Positions 18,754 to 25,395 of a stretch of 33,755 nucleotides of DNA are shown here, piece after piece. How positions within the stretch are numbered: position 1 is the stretch's first letter; the number at the start of each line of letters is the position of its first letter. Below the pieces are notes generated by a model. The model saw only the letters and a program-made list of their open reading frames with translations, searched no databases and was not told the DNA's origin. The translations under genes and the position numbers were made by a program. Where the stretch lies: positions 1 through 33,755 of the forward strand of contig JALNVG010000005.1 of NCBI GenBank assembly GCA_023227685.1, in the 5' to 3' direction. The stretch comes from Bacteroidaceae bacterium (GTDB lineage Bacteria > Bacteroidota > Bacteroidia > Bacteroidales > Bacteroidaceae).

Positions 18754-21603
18754 TCATCCCTCTAATCCAAATTCATTGCGCTTTCGTTCAAGCTCTATTG
18801 TTATTTCCTTGCTCCATTTAGAAAGACTTTCTCTCGCATTTTTACCGCCTACCACAGTATCGTTGAATGCATTTTCTATATTACGTGTAACATAATAGCT
18901 ACCCGGAATCTCAGGTAATTCATTGATCGAAAACATTTGCTCTTTAAGCGCCGACAGTTGATCTTTAGTCCAGGTAATAGATTCCATAGTTTTAATATTG
19001 GCGGGACACTGTCTTGCCGAAAGACCTAAGGTTGACTCCATATCAAGTGCATAACGTGACTGTACGTTGTCAGAAGTCCACCATTTGATAAATTTCCATG
19101 AAGCATCAAGCTTTTTAGTTTGTTTAAATATGATGCTTGCCGTACCCGAAGCGCTTGAAGTTCGATTAATTGTTCCGTCCTCTCTGACAGTTCCGGGTAC
19201 CGGAACCATTTTCCACAAACCGTCGATTTCAGGAGCTGCAACCTTAAGAGTATTATACATATTATATGTAGCAATCCCTAGAGGGAGCTCGCCCGTGCGG
19301 AAAAGGCTATAGAAATTGTATACCTGCGGGAAATTATGCAAGGTATAATAATCAGTCCATTGCTTAAAAGCGTCATAAGCCTCCGAAGTATCCAAATTAG
19401 TATCGGTGAGTTCCTCATTATAAAAAGCAACACCTCTTTGCATCAAAAACGTGGCAAAGGTTGAAGTAGGGTCCGATAAACCGATTTTCATACCGTTTCT
19501 TTGAAGGATAGGAGCAAGCTCTAAAAGCTCATCCCATGTTTGAGGGCATTTAAGTCCCATTTCAGCAAAAATATCAGTACGGTAAAACATCATATTGTAT
19601 GTAAGTGAATCCGGGATACCATAACATCCGCCTTGGAACTGATAAGGAACAAGTGCTGTATCTATAAATCTGTCCTTAACTTCATCAAAGCCGTCCAACT
19701 CAGATAAATCCACAAGAGCATTTCTGATTGCTAAATTGACCGGCTCGGTTCTTGCTGTCATAATAGAAATATCCGGACCTTTATTAGCTAAAATTGCCTG
19801 AATAAGTGATGCGCTTACAAGCTTTATATCAACATGTATTCCGGTTTCGGGTGTAAACGAATCGGATACTATATTTTTTATTATCTGCATCTGATCCCGG
19901 CCTACAGAAAGCCAGATGGTTATATTTTCTCCGTTGCCGTCCTTACCGGCTGTGCTATAATCCTGAACAAACGATGCTATGAAATTTTGTACACCGCTAA
20001 AAATATTTTCAAATAAATTTGCATTATAACGCGGTATTTTATCATCAGGAGCCTTCAGTATTAAATAATCTATTGTAATGGGCTGATATTTTAAATCCAG
20101 AAGCCAGGATGACAAGCTGCTTATGTTAGAAGTAAAGCTGTTGAGCCTTGCAGAGGTAATAAGCGAATCCGGCGTTTCGATTATTCCTTTGATCTGACTC
20201 AAAAGAGTCTGAATTGTAGTAGTACTGATAGACTTATTGCCTGTAATTGTTTCGAGGCTCTTATTTTCGGTTTCAAGTGTTCTTTCAGATTCTTCCAAAA
20301 TACTTATCATATCCGGAATACTTTCAGCAATACTGTAATTACGGTAAGGATCCGGTGAGGTGCTGGTAAGCATAACTATTCGGTGGTAAAGCTTCATAAG
20401 ATTATCATTTACATTTTGAAGGCTTTCCACTATACTGCTTACATCTCCCATTACTACCTCGAGCTTCAAAATATGCTTACCCTGCGTCAGGTAGAAAAGA
20501 TATGGTTCATCATTCTTACCGAAAAGGAACAAATCCCAATTTTCGGTATAAGCAAAGCCTATGCTTTCAGCCTCTGCAAAAGGAAGCTTGCCGTCAATGG
20601 TTAGTCTTCTTGAGGATTGAAAACCTTTTATTGTTTCCTGACGGTAGCGTGCTCCCAAATTATAAAGGCCATCCTCCGGAACATCAATTTCCCATGAAAT
20701 CCACTGTGACTGATACTTCCATGCATTTGCGCCTATACAGTTATATCTGATATGAGAAGCATCAAAAGGCTGTGTCAGCGGACTGTTGCGGTCATATTGA
20801 GCACGCAAGTTACGATCTGATTTTTGATACGGCGTTTCAGCCTGTATATATGTAATTTCTTCATTGCTGTTTTTGTAACCTTTTTTCTCATATTCTGATG
20901 CGACATCGGCATAAGAAGCAGCTTTTTCAACATTTGAAAATGTAATTTCATCCAACGCTACCGATTCATTATTGCAAGCAAGCGTCAGAGTATGTGCTCC
21001 CTGAGTAAGATAAAAACTGTAAGGAGCATTACCGTAGTAGCCCTTGACATCTCTGAAACAGTCCGACGACCAGCTAAACACCTCAGAAACATCAGGTGTA
21101 TATTCGTTGCCCTGGTCGTCCATCTTCATTCCAGAGTCATCCTTCCAGGTTCTGCAAAAGGTTGTAGACTCAGCCTCGTTAAAAGGATACTTACCGTCAA
21201 GCTTAATTCCTAAATCTATAGATGCACCCTTACCCTCTATAGGACAATAATTTAAAAATATTTCATACAGTCCGGTTTTAGGAATATCAACATTCCAGGT
21301 AACGCTTCCCTCCATACTGTTCCAGAATAAAACATCACTCTTTCCGACATAATCACGCACTGTAACGTCCGCAGCATCCTGATTCGCAAAATCGGCAGCC
21401 TTTATATTTAACTTAGCGTCTGCAGGCTCCACTCCGATCGCTTCATTCGCTTTATTGTAAGCTCCGTATGAGCCATCGGCATAAACGGTTTCAGGCAAAT
21501 TCAGATTTGTGTCTGCTTCGGCAGAAATATTTAACGGATAAGCAAAAGTACAGCTAAGAACAGTCAATAAAATAGCTGTAAACTTTTTAATGTGATTATA
21601 CAT
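18754..21603 (-). CDS. Solute-binding protein fused to two N-terminal carbohydrate-binding-like domains
   Basis: Extracellular binding component of the first importer, unusually long at 949 residues; typical relatives have 400-550. The hydrophobic N-terminus carries VLSC at residues 15-18, an atypical lipobox, so lipid anchoring is possible but uncertain. Residues about 35-225 and 245-515 are two related beta-sandwich modules of the CBM6/CBM35 style. Both contain LDGK or IDGKLPF, then EAES, then YLTQG.H.L. In the second module, about 110 mostly helical residues (390-500) separate the ILKLEVV strand from the final strand, ITIDYLILKAP. The SBP fold covers about 560-930 (TIWLSVGRDQMQIIKNIVSD, YGIPDSLTYNMMFYRTDIFA, TWDELLELAPILQRNGMKIG). 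GGGAGG lies nine bases before the ATG. It is the first gene of the minus-strand locus. Confidence 0.88.
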   Translation of the reverse strand: MYNHIKKFTAILLTVLSCTFAYPLNISAEADTNLNLPETVYADGSYGAYNKANEAIGVEPADAKLNIKAADFANQDAADVTVRDYVGKSDVLFWNSMEGSVTWNVDIPKTGLYEIFLNYCPIEGKGASIDLGIKLDGKYPFNEAESTTFCRTWKDDSGMKMDDQGNEYTPDVSEVFSWSSDCFRDVKGYYGNAPYSFYLTQGAHTLTLACNNESVALDEITFSNVEKAASYADVASEYEKKGYKNSNEEITYIQAETPYQKSDRNLRAQYDRNSPLTQPFDASHIRYNCIGANAWKYQSQWISWEIDVPEDGLYNLGARYRQETIKGFQSSRRLTIDGKLPFAEAESIGFAYTENWDLFLFGKNDEPYLFYLTQGKHILKLEVVMGDVSSIVESLQNVNDNLMKLYHRIVMLTSTSPDPYRNYSIAESIPDMISILEESERTLETENKSLETITGNKSISTTTIQTLLSQIKGIIETPDSLITSARLNSFTSNISSLSSWLLDLKYQPITIDYLILKAPDDKIPRYNANLFENIFSGVQNFIASFVQDYSTAGKDGNGENITIWLSVGRDQMQIIKNIVSDSFTPETGIHVDIKLVSASLIQAILANKGPDISIMTARTEPVNLAIRNALVDLSELDGFDEVKDRFIDTALVPYQFQGGCYGIPDSLTYNMMFYRTDIFAEMGLKCPQTWDELLELAPILQRNGMKIGLSDPTSTFATFLMQRGVAFYNEELTDTNLDTSEAYDAFKQWTDYYTLHNFPQVYNFYSLFRTGELPLGIATYNMYNTLKVAAPEIDGLWKMVPVPGTVREDGTINRTSSASGTASIIFKQTKKLDASWKFIKWWTSDNVQSRYALDMESTLGLSARQCPANIKTMESITWTKDQLSALKEQMFSINELPEIPGSYYVTRNIENAFNDTVVGGKNARESLSKWSKEITIELERKRNEFGLEG

Positions 21604-21721
21604 TGGGCATAGCCTCCCGAAAAAGATAGAATTATAAAAAAGAAAAGCTTTTTTAAATGTAACAAATATAAGTACCGCGAATAGTTCTCATAATTAATAA
21701 AGCATTTTTGCGATATTCATA

Positions 21722-21735
21722 AAGTAACGTTTTCA
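21722..21735 (-). promoter_or_regulatory. cre-like box (possible CcpA site)
   Basis: The minus strand reads TGAAAACGTTACTT, close to the catabolite-responsive element consensus TGWAARCGYTWWCW, deviating mainly in its last bases. It lies directly at the predicted transcription start of the importer locus, a classic position for repression by CcpA. Glucose repression of the locus is the inference. Confidence 0.5.
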
Positions 21736-21742
21736 TATTTTT

Positions 21743-21771
21743 ATTATAATGTAGTTTTGTGGAACGGTAAA
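21743..21771 (-). promoter_or_regulatory. Promoter of the importer locus
   Basis: On the minus strand, TTTACC (21766-21771) and a perfect TATAAT (21743-21748) are separated by exactly 17 bases. Transcription would start near 21736, giving a leader of about 130 bases before the SBP start at 21603. This is the best promoter match in the region and sits upstream of the first gene of the long minus-strand run. Confidence 0.65.
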
Positions 21772-21843
21772 TATCGCATTTTTTAGGATTGTTGTTATTT
21801 CTTGCTCAATCCGTTTATTGACGATTCAAAACATATAAATATA

Positions 21844-21872
21844 TTGCATTTGCACGATTTTTTAATTATAAT
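21844..21872 (+). promoter_or_regulatory. Promoter of the two-component regulator operon
   Basis: A perfect TATAAT (21867-21872) is preceded at 17 bases by TTGCAT, a weak -35 box. The start would be near 21879, right at the beginning of the palindrome in the leader. A weak -35 box suits a low-level or activator-dependent regulator promoter. Confidence 0.5.
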
Positions 21873-21880
21873 TTAGATAT

Positions 21881-21903
21881 AAGTTGTAATAATATTACAA
21901 CTT
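21881..21903 (+). promoter_or_regulatory. Perfect palindrome in the regulator leader
   Basis: AAGTTGTAAT and ATTACAACTT form perfect 10-bp arms around a 3-base centre (AAT). The palindrome begins at the predicted transcription start and ends just before the GAGGTG ribosome binding site. It could be an operator or a 5' hairpin that stabilises the mRNA or masks the ribosome site. The lack of a following T-run argues against a terminator. Confidence 0.6.
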
Positions 21904-21915
21904 CTGAGGTGTAAT

Positions 21916-23451
21916 ATGATTTCTATTTTGATTGTTGATGATGATTACCGCGACCGCCAGGGAATGTCCACCATAATTAACCGGCAGAAATGGCCGGTTA
22001 AGACTTTTGAAGCCAAGTGCGGACAAACTGCGCTGGGAATATTAAGCTCAGAGGATATCGACATTTTAATAACCGATATCCGCATGCCGGATATGTTGGG
22101 TACAGATCTTGCAAAGCAAGCAATTGAGCTTCATCCAAAACTCAAAATGGTTTTTATAAGCGCATACAAGGATTTTGAATATGCACAACAAGCACTACGC
22201 TTCGGCGCAGTCAATTATCTTTTAAAGCCATATCTTATTCAAGATTTTATTTCCGCTATTGATGAGGTAGTAAAAATATGCATTAGTGAAAATGAAAAAG
22301 AAAACGGTGAAGCCTCCGCCAATTTACCTGCCGATCAGTTATCCCGCGACAGATTGATCACCTGCCTTTTGGAAAATCGTGATGATGCATCTCTTTTATC
22401 GGAATTAAGCGCTATTGTGGGCGATATTAGCGGTGGTATACAGCCCGTTATATTAGAGTGTCTCGGAAGTAAGAAGTATATAAACCATTTACCACTTAAA
22501 AAAATTTTTTTTGATATATTTAAAACGGATTTCCCTTTCTTTTGTCTGAACAGAAGGAGATGCTTAATATTACTTAGCGACCCTGAAAGGTTCTTACCAT
22601 CCACCAAGCTTTCAGACACGCTTATTGACAACTTTAAGGACATTATCGATACAGAAGTATGCATCGTTTACGGCAAAGTTGTCCATGCGCCCGGTGAAAT
22701 TTTTTCACAGTATGATTTGATGCTTGAAACCTTAGAAATTTGCTTTTTTACAGACAGCAGCATCGTTCTGGAGGCTGGCAGCAATGATATGATGGAATAT
22801 GAAAGTAATTTGCAAATTTCGTCATTAACAGACCGTATAGCCTTTAAAATACATTCTAAGGATTATGAATCGTCACTTGATGACATACGTTTTTTATTTG
22901 ATTATTTTAAGCGCTCTAATCACCTTTCTGCAATTTATGTTAAATATATTTCCTCAAATATAATTAACCGTATCTTTCAAAATATCAACATTGAAAATAT
23001 TGAAACGCATATGCAAAAACGGCTAGAAAAAATATTTGATCTGCAATCGGTTTACGATATTTATTCGGTGTTTGAAGAGCTGATAGCAGAAATCAGAGAT
23101 ACAGATGAGCAAAATAATAACTCACAGCTTATAAATAATATCTACTACTTAGTTGAGACCCAATATATGAAAGATCTGACGCTCGAAACAATTGCATCAC
23201 AGCTTTATATCTCGTCGTCATATTTAAGCCATCTCTTCAAGCGCGAAACAGGTCAAAATTTCATAGATTACGTAAAAAATTACCGATTGAAAAAATCTTG
23301 TGAGCTTCTTAAAAATACAAACTTGCGTATTTCACAGATTTGCAATAAAATAGGATATGAGAGCACATCATATTATTGCTCTTTATTCAAGAACACTTAT
23401 GGTATTACGCCTACTCAATACCGTAAAAGGAGCTATAAAAAGACAATATGA
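21916..23451 (+). CDS. Response regulator, REC plus AraC-type DNA-binding domain (YesN-like)
   Basis: Cytoplasmic transcription regulator of 511 residues. The receiver domain (1-120) has the acidic pocket Asp8-Asp10, phosphoacceptor Asp54 (LITDIRMPD), Ser82 and Lys104 (LLKPY). A less conserved middle part (about 140-400) is typical of the YesN group. The C-terminus (about 405-505) is an AraC double helix-turn-helix, with LTLETIASQLYISSSYLSHL, FKRETGQNF and CNKIGYESTSYYCSLFKNTYG. GAGGTG precedes the ATG. The stop overlaps the kinase ATG as ATGA. It is read divergently from the importer locus, the usual layout for a regulator that activates neighbouring sugar-uptake genes when its kinase senses a glycan. 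Confidence 0.93.
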   Translation: MISILIVDDDYRDRQGMSTIINRQKWPVKTFEAKCGQTALGILSSEDIDILITDIRMPDMLGTDLAKQAIELHPKLKMVFISAYKDFEYAQQALRFGAVNYLLKPYLIQDFISAIDEVVKICISENEKENGEASANLPADQLSRDRLITCLLENRDDASLLSELSAIVGDISGGIQPVILECLGSKKYINHLPLKKIFFDIFKTDFPFFCLNRRRCLILLSDPERFLPSTKLSDTLIDNFKDIIDTEVCIVYGKVVHAPGEIFSQYDLMLETLEICFFTDSSIVLEAGSNDMMEYESNLQISSLTDRIAFKIHSKDYESSLDDIRFLFDYFKRSNHLSAIYVKYISSNIINRIFQNINIENIETHMQKRLEKIFDLQSVYDIYSVFEELIAEIRDTDEQNNNSQLINNIYYLVETQYMKDLTLETIASQLYISSSYLSHLFKRETGQNFIDYVKNYRLKKSCELLKNTNLRISQICNKIGYESTSYYCSLFKNTYGITPTQYRKRSYKKTI

Positions 23452-25166
23452 AGTTTTCAAAAAAGCTCATAAAAAGATTCAATAACCTGCCATATCAGCG
23501 AAAGCTGTTTTTATCTCACTTAACTGTGCTTATAATTCCTATTACGATTTTAGGGATTTTCTCATTTTTTCAGTCAAGAGAGCTTTTGATAAAATCTAAA
23601 TTAACCGACATTGAATATTATTTCAGTAAAGCGTCAATTACACTTAATGATGCCGTATCTACCTGTGAATCAATTCTGGATGAAATATATATCGACCCCA
23701 AAATGAGTCAGGTTCTCAATTATTCACCGGATAAGAATAGTGATAGCGAAGAAAATCTTTATTTTTCTAACCTCGAAACGGTGTTTTCGCCCTATATATA
23801 CAACATAAAATCGAATAATGAATTCATTCGCGAAATAACCTTTTATTCATACCGCGATAATTTGTCCTACAGAAGCATTATAAGACCATATTCAGAATTC
23901 AAAGCTGATAATCTTTCGAAAAACAGCACAGGTAGATTCAAATGGTTCTATAACGGCAAAATGATCGTATTATCACGTTCAATCGTTTATTCTGAATATA
24001 AGGGCGAGCTTGTTATAATGATCAACCCTCTCAAGCTTTTGAATACAACATCGTCTCAATTTTTCAACTATAATATCGCTATGTTCTCTGCCGACGGCGA
24101 ATGTATTTACAGTCATATTTTGCCCGAAGATAAAGGTAAAGATCTTCTGCTTGAAACAATTTCTTCATCTGAACAACGTGCCACTATTTCCGGAAATCAT
24201 TATATCGTTAAAAATGTCGTTTTAAACAACGGTATTATTTTATCAGCATTCATAAATGAACATACTTTTTTAAACGGTATCGAAAATATTCTTATAACAA
24301 CTATTATAATTTTGCTTGTTTGCTTATTCTTTTCGGTTTTGCTTACGATCGCTTTTTCCGGCACTCTGACAAAAAGAATAACCTTGCTCAACAAAGAGAT
24401 AAACAAGGCTAAATCGGGAAATTTAGATATCAAAATCCATTCGGTATGCACTGATGAAATCGGAGTGCTTACAAATAACTTTTCAGATATGATAAGCCAT
24501 ATAAACGACCTTATCAACAACATTTACGAAAGTAAAAAAATTCAGCAAAAGGCAGAACTCAAGGCTTTGCAATCACAGATAAAGCCTCATTTTCTCTATA
24601 ATATTTTGCAGGCAGTAAATTGGAATGCCATTAACCGCGGAGATGATGATACAAGCAAAATCGTAGTTAACCTTTCAAATTTTTACCGTTCCATACTAAA
24701 TAAGGGTGATGACGATATTTCGGTTGAAGATGAGCTTAAAATAGTCGAATATTATCTTAATATAGAAAAGGTAATATATATAGATCTATTCAGTGTGGAA
24801 TTCAATATTGATCCCAGATCCTTACACTGCCTTGCCATTCCGTTGGTTCTCCAACCATTAGTAGAAAATGCAGTTGAGCACGGAATACGTAAATCGGAAA
24901 AGTCCAATTGCAAAATCACTATCACCGCAGATATTGTGGATGATAAGCTGCTTTTTACCGTATCAGATGACGGTATCGGTATTGACCCAAAACTAAAGGA
25001 TATAATTTTAACCAAGAACACTACAGGTTATGGATTAAAGAATATAAATGAACGTATACAGCTTAGATTCGGGGACGAATACGGTCTAAAGTTGACCTCA
25101 CTCCAAAACCCGACGACCTTTACAATAACAATGCCCGCAAAGCCATTTGTTAATCAAAAAAGCTAA
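23448..25166 (+). CDS. Sensor histidine kinase (YesM-like, His_kinase family)
   Basis: Membrane sensor kinase of 572 residues. Helix 1 lies at about 20-41 and helix 2 at about 281-304, and between them is an extracytoplasmic sensor region of about 240 residues. A HAMP linker follows (about 305-358). The phosphoacceptor is His381 in QSQIKPHFLYNILQ, the motif of the YesM/LytS-type kinases. The ATPase domain contains the N box (VENAVEHGI) and the glycine box DDGIGID, then GYGLKNINERIQL. The ATG overlaps the regulator stop, so the pair is co-translated. The ligand is unknown; such kinases may sense the sugar directly or through a binding protein. Confidence 0.93.
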   Translation: MKFSKKLIKRFNNLPYQRKLFLSHLTVLIIPITILGIFSFFQSRELLIKSKLTDIEYYFSKASITLNDAVSTCESILDEIYIDPKMSQVLNYSPDKNSDSEENLYFSNLETVFSPYIYNIKSNNEFIREITFYSYRDNLSYRSIIRPYSEFKADNLSKNSTGRFKWFYNGKMIVLSRSIVYSEYKGELVIMINPLKLLNTTSSQFFNYNIAMFSADGECIYSHILPEDKGKDLLLETISSSEQRATISGNHYIVKNVVLNNGIILSAFINEHTFLNGIENILITTIIILLVCLFFSVLLTIAFSGTLTKRITLLNKEINKAKSGNLDIKIHSVCTDEIGVLTNNFSDMISHINDLINNIYESKKIQQKAELKALQSQIKPHFLYNILQAVNWNAINRGDDDTSKIVVNLSNFYRSILNKGDDDISVEDELKIVEYYLNIEKVIYIDLFSVEFNIDPRSLHCLAIPLVLQPLVENAVEHGIRKSEKSNCKITITADIVDDKLLFTVSDDGIGIDPKLKDIILTKNTTGYGLKNINERIQLRFGDEYGLKLTSLQNPTTFTITMPAKPFVNQKS

Positions 25167-25217
25167 AAAAGCGTCTGCCGCAAGTGAGGGGAACTCATTT
25201 GTGGCAGACGCTTTTTT
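25165..25217 (+). terminator. Strong hairpin terminator, probably bidirectional
   Basis: A 15-bp stem (AAAAAAGCGTCTGCC at 25165-25179 with GGCAGACGCTTTTTT at 25203-25217) starts at the kinase stop codon. The inner part also pairs partly (CAAGTGAG with CTCATTTG). T-runs occur on both strands, so it could also stop minus-strand transcription coming from the GH2 gene. Confidence 0.9.
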
Positions 25218-25240
25218 CAACAGTTATGACAAATTATCAA

Positions 25241-25351
25241 TTAAATATTATCACAAGTCAGCGGCGTACGCCCGATAAATCCGACATTCCATTCAACGCC
25301 ACCGGCAAACCACATGTTGCTGACGTAAGCTTGGCAAAGTGCAGTATGTGG
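25241..25351 (-). pseudogene. Short coding-like remnant downstream of GH2
   Basis: Between the terminator and the GH2 stop, a minus-strand frame of 36 codons reads PHTALCQAYVSNMWFAGGVE followed by WNVGFIGRTPLTCDNI and a TAA stop. The stretch is clearly richer in G and C than its AT-rich surroundings and has a protein-like composition. A stop codon (25352-25354) directly upstream and the absence of a ribosome site suggest the 3' end of a lost gene. An internal ATG exists but lacks a convincing ribosome site. I do not recognise the family. Confidence 0.4.
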
Positions 25352-25395
25352 TTATAATACAGCAGTTATATCTTTTCCTTTTTATATGGTGCTTA

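Larger units (their letters stand above)
21709..21778. promoter_or_regulatory. Inverted repeat flanking the importer promoter; candidate regulator sites
   Basis: TGCGATATT at 21709-21717 is the exact reverse complement of AATATCGCA at 21770-21778. The two 9-bp arms lie 61 bp apart, roughly six helical turns. One arm overlaps the -35 box of the minus-strand promoter and the other lies about 20 bp past the predicted start. They are candidate binding half-sites for the neighbouring AraC-type response regulator or for a repressor. This is inference from position only. Confidence 0.4.
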
